Source of the DNA: Paenibacillus donghaensis | GTDB taxonomy: Bacteria > Bacillota > Bacilli > Paenibacillales > Paenibacillaceae | Direction: 5' to 3' | Assembly: GCF_002192415.1 (NCBI RefSeq) | Contig: NZ_CP021780.1 | Span: forward strand, 5,890,001 to 5,954,000 | DNA: 64,000 bases | Shown here: positions 9,047 through 17,695 of the stretch, one piece after another | Position numbering within the stretch: the first letter of the stretch is position 1 | Layout: the number at the start of each line of letters is the position of its first letter | Program-made: the position numbers and the translations under genes | Notes under the pieces: model-generated | Database searches by the model: none | Seen by the model: only the letters and a program-made list of their open reading frames with translations | Told to the model about the DNA's origin: nothing

Positions 9047-9107
9047 CACCACGCCAGACAGGGTCAATGCTTGATAGAACGGGCTAAACAAAGAAGGGGG
9101 AATTGTA

Positions 9108-9692
9108 ATGTCTGAGGAAGAGGTTGCGGAATTTCAACGTTTAGAAGGACTCAGGTTGTCTAATGAGGAATCGAATCGAATCACTAGATCAAGTATTGAA
9201 GCTGCTCTGGTGCTGCTGATGAAGGATCAGGCTTTTGAAGATATATCAATTACAGGTATTGTTAAACGAGCCGGGGTGTCCCGCACCGCATACTACCGAA
9301 ATTACAAATCCAAAGAAGATATTCTACAGAGTACGCTGAAGGAGATTGTAGATAAAATCGTTACTGCGATGAATCTGCATCATCCCATTAGAAACTCATA
9401 TGATTATTGGCTTGCCTTATTTCAAACTTTAGAACAACATATGGACTGCTTACGCATTATCCTAAAAGTTAACATGGCTGATACTATTCTTAACGAAATG
9501 CAAAACGCACAGTTAAATACAACAACAGAAGCAAGCTTACTTACTAACTACGCTACTTACTTCTGGAGCGGTGCTATCTACAGTGTAGCTGCTAATTGGA
9601 TTAGAGGCGGCGCAAAGCAGACCGCTGCCGAAATGGCAACGGTCTGCTACAAAATTATCGAAGCGGTAGATGGTGATTATTGTGGTTCATAG
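9108..9692 (+). CDS. TetR/AcrR-family regulator
   Basis: Protein of 194 residues. The N-terminal TetR helix-turn-helix is visible as TRSSIEAALVLLMKDQAFEDISITGIVKRAGVSRTAYYRNYKSKEDI (about 24-70), followed by an all-helical ligand domain. RBS aagggggaa lies just before the ATG at 9108. It is divergent from the oxidoreductase/SDR pair with a palindromic operator candidate between them. The ligand is unknown. Confidence 0.85.
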   Translation: MSEEEVAEFQRLEGLRLSNEESNRITRSSIEAALVLLMKDQAFEDISITGIVKRAGVSRTAYYRNYKSKEDILQSTLKEIVDKIVTAMNLHHPIRNSYDYWLALFQTLEQHMDCLRIILKVNMADTILNEMQNAQLNTTTEASLLTNYATYFWSGAIYSVAANWIRGGAKQTAAEMATVCYKIIEAVDGDYCGS

Positions 9693-10081
9693 AGGAATAA
9701 TTACTTGACAAGTAAACATGAATTAAGTAAAAGAGGGAGTCTAGAATATACAAGTAAGGGAGGTTATGGAACTATTGCCCAGTCTTACACAACATTGCTG
9801 AAGTTGAAAAGGTTCTTTCTATGAACCAGAGTTTCAAAGAAGCGGCCTTGCAATACACATGCTATATCAAAGCTTCAAGACACAACGCCTCCTGTTTAAA
9901 TTAATTAACTTAACTATATTATAGAAAAACTTCACTGGCCAAACATAAAATCACGATTCACATCAATAATTAAACAAAAAAAACAGTAGTAGCAAGGGTT
10001 CTTGCTACTACTGGTTCTTGAATTAGTCTCAAACATATCTGAAAAAAAGTCTCAATTATCAATCAAAGTGTCTCAGTTATA
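9693..10081. other. Intergenic region with a stray open frame and transposon-end-like repeats
   Basis: No gene with a start codon is seen. A start-less open frame (9758-9904, plus) reads like a short protein fragment (NIAEVEKVLSMNQSFKEAALQYTCYIKASRHNA) and may be a remnant. At 10026, 10049 and 10070 three gtctca copies recur every 21-23 bp, a spacing like transposase-binding sites at a transposon end. Confidence 0.4.
9984..10013 (-). terminator. Intrinsic terminator facing left with no adjacent gene
   Basis: Perfect 13-bp stem (9984-9996 with 10001-10013) and a 4-nt loop. On the minus strand it is followed by eight T. No minus-strand gene now lies directly to its right. It may be the original terminator of the rRNA methyltransferase gene at 15532, separated from it by the two insertions. 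Confidence 0.75.
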
Positions 10082-10088
10082 CTTGTTA

Positions 10089-11465
10089 CTATAAATGAGC
10101 AAATTCGCTTCCAGTAAACTGTAAAATCAAAAAGAATAGAGACAAAGTGCTCTCCTTGTGTTAAAAAGTAGTCACCACAACACACTTTTTAGCCGAAGGA
10201 GAACTCACAATGTCCCATACCGCCATCGTACCTGATCATCAAATGCTTCGCAACTATTTATTGCAGCACCGGTTGCCTTTATATTTCTCTAAACCCGTGA
10301 TGAATCATATCCTATCTTACATGGCAGCAGCAACGTCCAAAGGATTTCGGGGTAAGGTCGTAGATCTAGCCGATTATAGCCCGTGTCACCGCACTGCTCT
10401 CGGGCACTTTTTGACTCACGGGCACTGGGACGAAAGGATTCTTCAACATAAAGTGAAGCAAGAATCTATTCGTCATGTACTCCGCGAGTCCACACAAACG
10501 GCGGAGCCTCTATTTGTGATTCATGATGATTCGATTTGCAAGAAGACCAAGCCTTCGTCACAGGCCAAGTCTCCCATCGAACAGACTGGATATCATCATT
10601 CGCATCTCGAAGGTAAAACCGTCTGGGGCCATCAGGTTCAGGCCACTATCGTACAATGTGGTGCAGCGGCATTGATTCATTCTATAGATCTATACGACAG
10701 AAAAAAAGTTCATCCGGATGGCTCCGTCTATACTAAAATCGATCATGTGTGTGACATGGCTGCGACGATGCCTTTGCCTCCATATGGGGGATATGCGCTT
10801 GTCGATTCCTGGTTTACTTGCTCCCGGATCATTGACAGCTACGCGACTGCAGGATACCACCTGATTGGCGCTTTAAAAACCAATCGTATTCTCTATCCGC
10901 AAGGCATCCGGATCTCGGTTCAGCATTTTGCCGCGCATGTGTCCAAAAAAGACGTTCACCTCGTGACCGTGAATGGTTCTTCGTACTGGACGTACCGATA
11001 TGAGGGAGCCTTAAACGACATCCCGAATGCAGTCGTACTTCTCTGTTGGCCTGAGCAAGCCTTTGGTCAGCCGAAAGCTTTACGCGCCTTTTTGTGCACG
11101 AATGTGTCTTTAGAGACAGAGACGATTTGTACGTATTACAGCAAAAGATGGCCGATTGAAATCTTCTTTAGACAATCCAAAGGTAATTTAGGATTCGAGA
11201 CGTATCAAGTTCGCTCGGCCACTGCGTTTATTCGTCTATGGGCACTACTCGCCTGGACACATTTGTTCTGTACCGTGGGGCTTGAACAGCCTTGTTCCTT
11301 TGGCGATGGGCTACGCACCGTTCGCAAGCAAGTCAAACAAGATATCGCCCAGTTTATCTATGACTGCGGCCGAAAGAACATTCCTTTTCAAGTGATTCAA
11401 AAACGATTAAAATTAGCATGATCTTTGATTTGGAATTTTTTGTATCCGTTTTTGCTCATTTATAG
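10089..11465 (+). mobile_element. IS4-type insertion sequence, apparently complete
   Basis: Terminal inverted repeats ctataaatgagcaaa (10089-10103) and its complement (11451-11465) enclose one intact transposase gene. The 7-bp direct repeat cttgtta flanks the element (10082-10088 and 11466-11472) as a target duplication. Total length is about 1377 bp. The clean ends and intact frame suggest a recent insertion. Confidence 0.85.
10210..11421 (+). CDS. IS4-like DDE transposase
   Basis: Intact frame of 403 residues with an RBS (gaaggagaa) before the ATG. DDE residues are visible as FVIHDDSICKK, ALVDSWF and the YREK-type stretch YYSKRWPIEIFFRQSKGNLGF, which place it in the IS4 superfamily. It catalyses cut-and-paste movement of the surrounding element. 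Both inverted repeats are present, so it may still be active. Confidence 0.9.
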   Translation: MSHTAIVPDHQMLRNYLLQHRLPLYFSKPVMNHILSYMAAATSKGFRGKVVDLADYSPCHRTALGHFLTHGHWDERILQHKVKQESIRHVLRESTQTAEPLFVIHDDSICKKTKPSSQAKSPIEQTGYHHSHLEGKTVWGHQVQATIVQCGAAALIHSIDLYDRKKVHPDGSVYTKIDHVCDMAATMPLPPYGGYALVDSWFTCSRIIDSYATAGYHLIGALKTNRILYPQGIRISVQHFAAHVSKKDVHLVTVNGSSYWTYRYEGALNDIPNAVVLLCWPEQAFGQPKALRAFLCTNVSLETETICTYYSKRWPIEIFFRQSKGNLGFETYQVRSATAFIRLWALLAWTHLFCTVGLEQPCSFGDGLRTVRKQVKQDIAQFIYDCGRKNIPFQVIQKRLKLA

Positions 11466-11711
11466 CTTGTTACTCACAACATGTGTGAGTTGTATTTCAT
11501 CTTGTCACTAAAAAGGGCTGTTTTCGGCGATTCTGTAACGTAATTTTGGCACGGTTTGTACGTACTCTTGGCACAAACCAGAAATCCCTGTAACGTTAGA
11601 TGGCACAAATCGTTCATAAAAATCCAATAGTAATTTATGTGTTACTATTTTGATTTTCGCTTGGTACTACGCTTTTTAAAATACGTATTACCAAGCTTAT
11701 TAATATATTAT

Positions 11712-12507
11712 TGGCCTGTTCTGAGCCACCTGAAGGCTATGCTCGCTGGACCGTTGGTCTGTTGACGCACCGAGTCATCGAACTAAATATCATGGAATCG
11801 GTGGGACGAGAGACCATTCGAGCTACTTTAAAAAAACGAAACTTAAGCCTCACTTAAAGAAACAATGATGCATCCCCCCAAAATCGAGCGCCGAATTTGT
11901 TGCTCGAATCGAGGACGTTTTGGAGACCTATGCCTTGCCTTACGATCCTGAAATTCCGCTGATCTGTATGGACGAACAGCCATTTCAGCTTCTGGACGAT
12001 TAAACCTGGGAAAGTGCAGCGCGAAGATTATGAATACGTGCGAAAGGGAACCTGTAGTGTGTTTTTGTTTACGTAACCGTTAACCGAATGGCGTCACGTA
12101 CAGGCCAGCGAAAGACGAACCAAAGTCGATTGGGCACTTCAAATTCAGAAATTACTGGACGCTCACTATCCAGACGCGAAACGTGTTCGGCTCGTGATGG
12201 ACAACTTGAACACGCACACGATCTCTTCGTTGTATGAATCCTTTCCGTCAGAACAGGCCTTATCTTTAGCGAAACGCCTAGAAATCCACTACACTCCCAA
12301 GCATGAGAGCTGGTTAAACATGGCGAAATTGAACTGAGCTCGATGACGATCCAATATCTGGATCGGCGCATTGGCTCTATTGAACAATTGCAACGCGAAA
12401 TCACGGCATGGGAAATCGACCGGAATCAGGCACAAAAATCCGTGGAGTGGCACTTCACCACCCCAATGGCCAGAGGGAAATTGAAACATTTTTATCCTGA
12501 AATTTGA
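11712..12507 (+). pseudogene. IS630-family transposase, multiply broken
   Basis: Translated pieces in shifting frames form one IS630-type protein: SEPPEGYARWTVGLLTHRVIEL (helix-turn-helix part), [12 protein letters not shown] (first catalytic Asp), VRLVMDNLNTHTISSLYESFP (second Asp) and LEIHYTPKHESWLNMAE (Glu). Frameshifts or stops occur near 11857, 12000 and 12075. The reading ends at TGA 12507. The N-terminus is also incomplete. It is dead and lies inside the TGT/ACA transposon. Confidence 0.85.
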
Positions 12508-12520
12508 TGCGGTCAAGGTA

Positions 12521-13132
12521 CTAGGCTGAATGTTTGGCAAGCTCCCATATGTTCATTATTTGCGTAATGGCCTGATCGATCGTTGCAAAAGGGACTCCAT
12601 CCCGAGCTTGTGTAGATATGCCATGCATAAATGTATCAAAGACAGTGGTCAACATTGAGACATCTATGGACGAAGGCATTTCACCATTTTCTACGGCACG
12701 CTGAATACAATCATGCAGATTGCTGCGAGTTTTCTTTCTTTTTCCAGCTACAATTTCTCGAATATTATTGTTTTTGGAAGAGCATGTGCTAGCTGACAGC
12801 ACAATCAAACACCCATTCGGATGGTCACAATCCGTTTGCATTTTTGCGGTACGTCGTAATGCAGTTTCAATGGCTTCGCGTGGATTCAGCGTGAGATCCG
12901 TAAGACATTCCGTGACTCGTCCGAAAGTAACCATATATTGTTCAACTGCTTCTTTAAATAGAGCTTCTTTGGAATCGAAGGCCGCATAGAAGCTGGCTGC
13001 TGAAATATTACCCATAGCCGCTCGAAGCTGCAGTAACGAGGTCGCTTCGAATCCCTGCTCCCAAAAGAGCATCATCGCCTGCAGTAGTGCTTCATCCCGA
13101 TCGAAAATACGCGGTCGTCCAGTTCTTGCCAT
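12521..13132 (-). CDS. TetR/AcrR-family regulator of the adjacent efflux gene
   Basis: Protein of 203 residues. The N-terminal DNA-binding domain reads GRPRIFDRDEALLQAMMLFWEQGFEATSLLQLRAAMG, followed by a variant helix ending SFYAAFDSKEALF. The C-terminal ligand domain is helical and holds several cysteines (CDHPNGC...STCSS), typical of a TetR subgroup with a conserved C-terminal fold. RBS aaggagga precedes the ATG at 13132. It is divergent from an MFS exporter; both sit inside the transposon as cargo. It probably represses the exporter until an inducer binds. Confidence 0.85.
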   Translation of the reverse strand: MARTGRPRIFDRDEALLQAMMLFWEQGFEATSLLQLRAAMGNISAASFYAAFDSKEALFKEAVEQYMVTFGRVTECLTDLTLNPREAIETALRRTAKMQTDCDHPNGCLIVLSASTCSSKNNNIREIVAGKRKKTRSNLHDCIQRAVENGEMPSSIDVSMLTTVFDTFMHGISTQARDGVPFATIDQAITQIMNIWELAKHSA

Positions 13133-13168
13133 AAGAGATTCCTCCTTACTTTTCTTAATTATATACTA

Positions 13169-13230
13169 ATCGATCCAAAAGTAATTGACAAGCTGTGTGA
13201 ATTCAAATACCATAAGGAATGATCGATCCA
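13169..13230. promoter_or_regulatory. Promoter and repeated operator of the TetR/MFS pair
   Basis: The plus strand has TTGACA (13185-13190), 17 bp, then TACCAT (13208-13213), a good sigma-A promoter for the MFS gene. The 9-bp repeat atcgatcca occurs on both sides of it (13169-13177 and 13222-13230), the natural position for TetR operators. Confidence 0.6.
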
Positions 13231-13275
13231 CAATTCGATTAACTATCTTATATTAGTTGAAAAGGAGCTGCACAG

Positions 13276-14451
13276 ATGTCTAAGTTATCTACTAATCGTT
13301 TCCCGTGGCTGGGATTGTTAGCCCTTGCTATGAATGGATTTATTGCCATTATGACTGAGACCCTGCCTGCGGGATTATTGCCGCAAATCAAAGAAGGGCT
13401 ACAGGTGTCGGAAGCTTTGGCCGGGCAACTTGTCACCTTGTACGCCGTTGGTTCGCTGGTTGCTGCCATACCCGTTGCTGTACTTACTGGGGGATGGCGT
13501 CGTCGTCCACTTTTGCTTCTTTCGATTATCGGTTTTCTTATCTTCAACACCATTACAGCTCTTTCAACAAATTATGGATTAACACTTGTCGTTCGTTTCT
13601 TTGCCGGGGTTTCTGCTGGGGTATCATGGGGATTAATTGCTAGTTATGCACTACGTATGGTCCCTGATCATCTTAAAGGTAGAGGTATGGCAGTGGCCAT
13701 GATTGGAACACCTATTGCCTTATCCTTTGGAGTTCCTGCCGGTACGTTGATCGGTTCCTTTATGGGCTGGCGTTCAGCGTTCTGGTTGATGTCCTTGCTG
13801 GCGTTCGTTCTCATTTTCTGGGTACTCTGGAAAGTACCTGATTTTCCGGGTCAGGCGGCTGATAAACGCAACTCCGCGGTCAAAGTTTTACGCACACCTG
13901 GAATTATTCCCATTCTGATTGTCGTATTCACCTGGATGCTGGCTCATAATATTTTGTACACCTTTATCGCTCCTTTCCTAAAGGATCAAGGGCTTGAATC
14001 CTATGTTGGACTGATTCTACTTGTTTTTGGAGTTATGGCACTCGTGGGCATCTGGATCATTGGCGTTTTAATTGATCGTTGGTTGCGACCGCTAGTTCTC
14101 ATTAGTCTTACCGGATTTGCTTTACTCTCACTTGTTTTAGGGATTTGGAGTGAGCATGGCACGATTGTCTTCATTTCTGTTGCGCTATGGGGGCTCACAT
14201 TTGGTGGTGCGGCAACTTTGCTGCAGACAGCACTTGCTCAGGCAGCGGGGGAACAAGGTGTGGATTTGGTCATGCCAATCAATACAACGGTGTGGAATCT
14301 GGCTATTGCCGGAGGCGGGGTATTCGGAGGAGTCCTTCTGAATCAATGGGGAACCCGTTCCTTCCCTTGGGCACTCCTGCTACTCTTGCTTGTTGCTCTA
14401 TTGGTTGCATGGCGCGCTAAAACGCATGGATTCCGTTCATCTCAATTGTAA
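13276..14451 (+). CDS. MFS efflux transporter (DHA1/AraJ-like)
   Basis: Protein of 391 residues with about 12 membrane segments. The start TETLPAGLLPQI and the following GQLVTLYAVGSLVAAIPVA, plus the loop GWRRRPLLLLS, are typical of the arabinose-efflux/AraJ-type drug:proton antiporters. RBS aaaggagctg precedes the ATG. It is paired with the divergent TetR gene as transposon cargo. It likely exports a toxic compound or sugar; the substrate cannot be read from sequence. Confidence 0.85.
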   Translation: MSKLSTNRFPWLGLLALAMNGFIAIMTETLPAGLLPQIKEGLQVSEALAGQLVTLYAVGSLVAAIPVAVLTGGWRRRPLLLLSIIGFLIFNTITALSTNYGLTLVVRFFAGVSAGVSWGLIASYALRMVPDHLKGRGMAVAMIGTPIALSFGVPAGTLIGSFMGWRSAFWLMSLLAFVLIFWVLWKVPDFPGQAADKRNSAVKVLRTPGIIPILIVVFTWMLAHNILYTFIAPFLKDQGLESYVGLILLVFGVMALVGIWIIGVLIDRWLRPLVLISLTGFALLSLVLGIWSEHGTIVFISVALWGLTFGGAATLLQTALAQAAGEQGVDLVMPINTTVWNLAIAGGGVFGGVLLNQWGTRSFPWALLLLLLVALLVAWRAKTHGFRSSQL

Positions 14452-14512
14452 ACACATTGCAACAACTTAACGCCCTGTTGATCTCCTCATTATTTCATTA
14501 ACGTACTCAATA

Positions 14513-14867
14513 GTGGATGTGAGATCGAAGAACTGCAGGAAAGAGAAGCAGAGCGTCTGAAGAAGCTCATCTGATGTATTCGATCATTGCCATTGAAATT
14601 CTGTCCCTTACCTATCTCGCTCGGGAAACGCCGGATGCGTCTTGTGCGCTCTTTTTCAAACAAGAGGAATGGCAGGTATTACATCGCATTGCCAATCGTA
14701 CAACCGTTGTCCCGGATGTGAGTCCGACGATTCATGAAGCGGTTGCCTGTCTCGCCAAGCTTGGCGGCTTCTTGGGTCGTAAGAGTGACGGCGAACCGGG
14801 CGTTAAGGTTATTTGGAAAGGACTTCGGGAACTAAGAATCGTTTTCGAAAATTGGCACAGCATTTAG
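14513..14867 (+). pseudogene. IS4/Tn5-type transposase, C-terminal fragment
   Basis: Two frames give the C-terminal part of a Tn5-like transposase: EIEELQEREAERLKKLI, then after a frame change YSIIAIEILSLTYLARETPDASC and the closing LAKLGGFLGRKSDGEPGVKVIWKG. The frame change is at about 14571-14574. The catalytic core is absent, so this is a fragment left within the larger transposon. Confidence 0.8.
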
Positions 14868-14938
14868 CGTTCTTTCTATAATTTAATAATTCTCATCAGT
14901 AGTGTAATTATGAACATCTAATTAGTTATAAACATCAA

Positions 14939-14977
14939 AAAAGACCTGATCAATGAAGCCCAGTGATCAGGTCTTTT
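14939..14977. terminator. Hairpin terminator after the transposase fragment
   Basis: Perfect 14-bp stem aaaagacctgatca (14939-14952) with its complement (14964-14977) around an 11-nt loop. T or A stretches on both sides allow action in either direction. Confidence 0.7.
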
Positions 14978-15119
14978 CGATTTTTCACCAAAGGAAACAT
15001 TATAAGAATTCAGCCCATCTTAATAATAAAACTTGAGGACTCTTTTTCTTCAGTGCTGATGAAGATCGCAATCAAGATTATTGGACCTATTTGTCGAAAT
15101 TTTAGATTTATCAAGATTT

Positions 15120-15281
15120 TTATAGAGATCTGACCTGCTTAAGTAGAGTTATTGCGTGATAAAATGACTCCAGATCACTAAGGCTGCCTTGAGAAACACC
15201 GATTTTATTAGCAAAATCCGTTTGATTAAGATTATGTATTTTTCGTAGTTGTTTAATATTTGTCCCAATTGTGTTAATCAT
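15120..15281 (-). CDS. Truncated XRE-family DNA-binding protein
   Basis: Short frame of 53 residues starting at the ATG at 15281 behind GGAGG. It forms an XRE helix-turn-helix (IGTNIKQLRKIHNLNQTDFANKIGVSQGSLSDLE), then diverges and stops. Typical members continue for more helices, so the C-terminus has probably been lost or replaced. It sits near the right end of the transposon and may be what remains of its own regulator. Confidence 0.6.
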   Translation of the reverse strand: MINTIGTNIKQLRKIHNLNQTDFANKIGVSQGSLSDLESFYHAITLLKQVRSL

Positions 15282-15531
15282 AACCGCCTCCACACTACGA
15301 TTTGTGCCAACAAACGTTCCACGAGCTTTTGTACCCAAAATCATTTTTGGTCATTCAGAGCAACTTTGATAATGCCCAGTCACATTTTTAAAAAAGCCCT
15401 GATAAATCAAGGGTTTCTTGACCATCAGGACTGAAATACTTGTGCCAAAAATCGTTACAAACCTATGCCAAACTACGTTACAAACGGTGACAAGATGAAT
15501 TACAACTCACAACATGACACTCACAGTTTAG

Positions 15532-16320
15532 TTACATCCCCCGCTGCCGCATCCCCTCAAACAGCAGGATCGTCGCCGCCATCGCCGCGTTCAGCGACTC
15601 GGCGCGGCCGGCCATCGGGATCAGGATACTCTTGTCGACCAGCTGCGCGGTCGCCGGCGAGATCCCCTGGCCCTCGCTGCCGATCAGCAGCCACTGGCTG
15701 CCGCGGAAATCATGCGCATAGCAGGACTCTGCGCCCTGCAGCGAAGTGCTGACCAGCAGCGCGCCCCGCTCGCGCGCCTGCGGCAAGATCTCACCCAGAT
15801 CTCCCTCCACTACCGGGAGATGGAACAGCGAGCCCATCGTGGAGCGGATGGTCTTCGGATTGTACACGTCCGCGCAGCCTTGGCCGAGGATGACCCCGTC
15901 CGCGCCTGCCGCATCGGCGCTGCGAATGATCGTGCCCACGTTGCCGGGGTCCTGGACCCCGTCCAGCACGATCACGAAGCTGTCCGGCTTCGCCAGAACA
16001 GCCTCCACCCCGCGCAGCTCCTTGCGCACAATCGCGAACACGGGCTGCGGGGTGTTGGTAGTGCTGCATTTGGCGATGATGGCCGCTGACACGCCAATCA
16101 CCTCCATGCCCTGCACCGCCTGCAGCAGCCCTTTCAGCTCTGCAGGCATACCCTTGTCGAGGTCATAGGCCAGGCACTCGACATCAGCTTCCGCCTGGAG
16201 CGCCTCCTGGACCAAATGGACACCCTCGACGATATATTTCCCGGACCTGTCGCGGTGTTTTTTCTCCTGCAGCCCGGCCCATTCCTTTACCCGCGTATTT
16301 TGCAGTGACATAATTTCCAT
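15532..16320 (-). CDS. SpoU/TrmH-family RNA 2'-O-methyltransferase
   Basis: Protein of 262 residues. An N-terminal substrate-binding domain (KEWAGLQEKKHRDRSGKYIVEGVHLVQEAL) is followed by the SPOUT knot, with the three SpoU motifs: DPGNVGTIIRSADAAGADGVIL, LLIGSEGQGIS and IPMAGRAESLNAAMAA. It methylates a ribose in rRNA using S-adenosylmethionine, like RlmB or YsgA; the exact site is not predictable. The ATG at 16320 is taken as start; an in-frame GTG at 16329 is possible. Its natural terminator seems to have been displaced by the transposon inserted 16-21 bp after the stop codon. Confidence 0.88.
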   Translation of the reverse strand: MEIMSLQNTRVKEWAGLQEKKHRDRSGKYIVEGVHLVQEALQAEADVECLAYDLDKGMPAELKGLLQAVQGMEVIGVSAAIIAKCSTTNTPQPVFAIVRKELRGVEAVLAKPDSFVIVLDGVQDPGNVGTIIRSADAAGADGVILGQGCADVYNPKTIRSTMGSLFHLPVVEGDLGEILPQARERGALLVSTSLQGAESCYAHDFRGSQWLLIGSEGQGISPATAQLVDKSILIPMAGRAESLNAAMAATILLFEGMRQRGM

Positions 16321-16387
16321 AACGTACACGTACCCCTCTGTTCTTGTTGTGAAGCTTCCTTGTTAAGGTCCCTCTGCTCTGCCAGAC

Positions 16388-17047
16388 CTACGTATAAGCC
16401 AGCTCCAACCTCGTAAGGTTGTCCTTGCGGCCGACGATAACCAGTACGTCCCCGTCTACCAGTCGATCCTCGGCACGTGGAGAGATATTCATCTCTTCCC
16501 CTTGGCGGATCGCCATCACGTTACAGCCATATTTGGCGCGGATGTCCAGCTCCTGCAGATTTTTGCCCAGCATTGAACCGGATACCTTCATATCCAGAAT
16601 ACTGTAATCCGGCGACAGCTCAATATAATCGAGGATATTGGGCGAAGCTAGATGATGTGCCACCCGCATGCCCATATCGCGTTCAGGATAGATCACTTTG
16701 TCGGCGCCGATTTTGCTTAATACTTTGCCGTGCAGCTCGCTTTTGGCTTTGACTAGAATCGCCGGCACGCCCAGATCCTTCAGAATCAGCGTGGTCAGAA
16801 TGCTGGCTTGAATATCCTCGCCGATCGCCACCACCACCACGTCGAAATTACGGATGCCCAGCGCGCGCAGCGCCTCTTCATCCGTAGAATCTGCCGACAC
16901 CGCATGGGTGACAATAGTCGAGATCTCCTGGGTCCGCTGCTCATCTGTATCAATCGCCAGCACATCGAACCCCATGCCGCTGAGCGCCTTGGCCACACTG
17001 GACCCGAAACGCCCCATTCCAATGACGGCATATTGTTTTTTAGCCAT
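16388..17047 (-). CDS. ktrA: KtrA/TrkA-type potassium-uptake regulatory subunit
   Basis: Protein of 219 residues. The RCK_N domain begins with VIGMGRFGSSVAKAL and binds nucleotide (ATP/ADP or NAD). It is followed by an RCK_C (TrkA_C) domain (about 135-219, SGSMLGKNLQELDIRAKYGCNVMAIRQGEE) that binds c-di-AMP in related proteins. It forms a cytoplasmic ring gating a KtrB/KtrD channel, which is not in this window. The open frame extends far upstream, but the ATG at 17047 starts the family's normal N-terminus and has a GAGGTACGGG site before it. KtrC is an equal possibility. Confidence 0.85.
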   Translation of the reverse strand: MAKKQYAVIGMGRFGSSVAKALSGMGFDVLAIDTDEQRTQEISTIVTHAVSADSTDEEALRALGIRNFDVVVVAIGEDIQASILTTLILKDLGVPAILVKAKSELHGKVLSKIGADKVIYPERDMGMRVAHHLASPNILDYIELSPDYSILDMKVSGSMLGKNLQELDIRAKYGCNVMAIRQGEEMNISPRAEDRLVDGDVLVIVGRKDNLTRLELAYT

Positions 17048-17218
17048 AATCCCGTACCTCCCGCAACCATTTCTTATCTCCAAACAGTATAGCATAAGCT
17101 CACGCCTGATTTGAATTGCCAGCCCCTGCACAGGGCACATTATAACGAAGTGGTGCCAGGAAAGGTTGGATCTGCTCCTACGGCCATGCCACTGCCAAAC
17201 AACTGAAGGAGGTGTAAG

Positions 17219-17455
17219 ATGCCGGTTACCATCGATTTGCGCCAGGCTGTAGTCCATAAGATTCATGGGCAATCCGAAGCCGATCTGCGGCATATGATTG
17301 AAGGCTCGGTGGACGGTCCGGAAGCCGCGCTTCCCGGGCTGGGTGTCGTGTTCGAAATGCTGTGGAAGGACGTTGATTCCGCCAAGCAGGACAAGCTGAT
17401 TACGATGCTGCACGATCACCTGAAGACGATATCCCCCGTTTCGGTGAAGTCCTAG
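17219..17455 (+). CDS. sspI: Small acid-soluble spore protein SspI
   Basis: Protein of 78 residues behind a strong RBS (gaaggaggtg). The family signature is clear: IDLRQAVVHKIHG near the start, then LPGLGVVFEMLWK. SspI is a minor protein made in the forespore under sigma-G control and stored in the spore core. Its presence supports a spore-forming Firmicute. It is a single-gene unit followed by its own hairpin. Confidence 0.9.
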   Translation: MPVTIDLRQAVVHKIHGQSEADLRHMIEGSVDGPEAALPGLGVVFEMLWKDVDSAKQDKLITMLHDHLKTISPVSVKS

Positions 17456-17483
17456 CCAGTCTATAAATCCGATTTTGTTAAGA

Positions 17484-17527
17484 AGAAACGGCTTCGCCGT
17501 CCTCTGCAAGAGGCGGCATCCGTTTCT
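17484..17527 (+). terminator. Hairpin downstream of sspI
   Basis: Outer stem agaaacgg/ccgtttct and inner stem gccgtcctct/agaggcggc form a long GC-rich hairpin about 28 bp after the sspI stop. The T-run is poor. Confidence 0.55.
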
Positions 17528-17583
17528 GCGAGAAATAGAAGGATAATTTATAGCGCGAAGCATATAAATTCTTATATTTCCAA

Positions 17584-17628
17584 AAAACCTCCGCCCCAGT
17601 GCAGCAGCACTTGTGGGACGGAGGTTTT
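17584..17628 (-). terminator. Intrinsic terminator of prfC
   Basis: Stem aaaacctccg (17584-17593) with cggaggtttt (17619-17628) plus inner pairing. On the minus strand it ends in TTTTTT. It lies about 68 bp beyond the release factor stop. Confidence 0.75.
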
Positions 17629-17695
17629 GATTACTGCAGCCGAGTCAGCTGCTTCTTTATGCTCCTACTTGTATGTCACTGCCCGAGTACCGTTC

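Larger units (their letters stand above)
11484..15511. mobile_element. Degenerate TGT/ACA-ended transposon (Tn7/Tn552-like) carrying an efflux pair
   Basis: A 25-bp inverted repeat (11484-11508 and 15487-15511) matches in 24 positions, begins TGT and ends ACA. It is flanked by the exact 5-bp repeat acatg (11479-11483 and 15512-15516). Inside each end, tgtaacg...ttggcac motifs recur: three on the left (11534, 11557, 11589) and two or three on the right (15441, 15464, perhaps 15303). TGT ends, internal binding-site repeats and a 5-bp duplication are features of Tn7/Tn552/Tn5053-type transposons. No matching transposase gene remains, so the element is not autonomous now. Confidence 0.8.

Noticed and set aside
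17048-17563. Long N-terminal extension of the KtrA frame
   Set aside because: The family starts at the ATG at 17047 with an RBS; the upstream codons run antisense through sspI.
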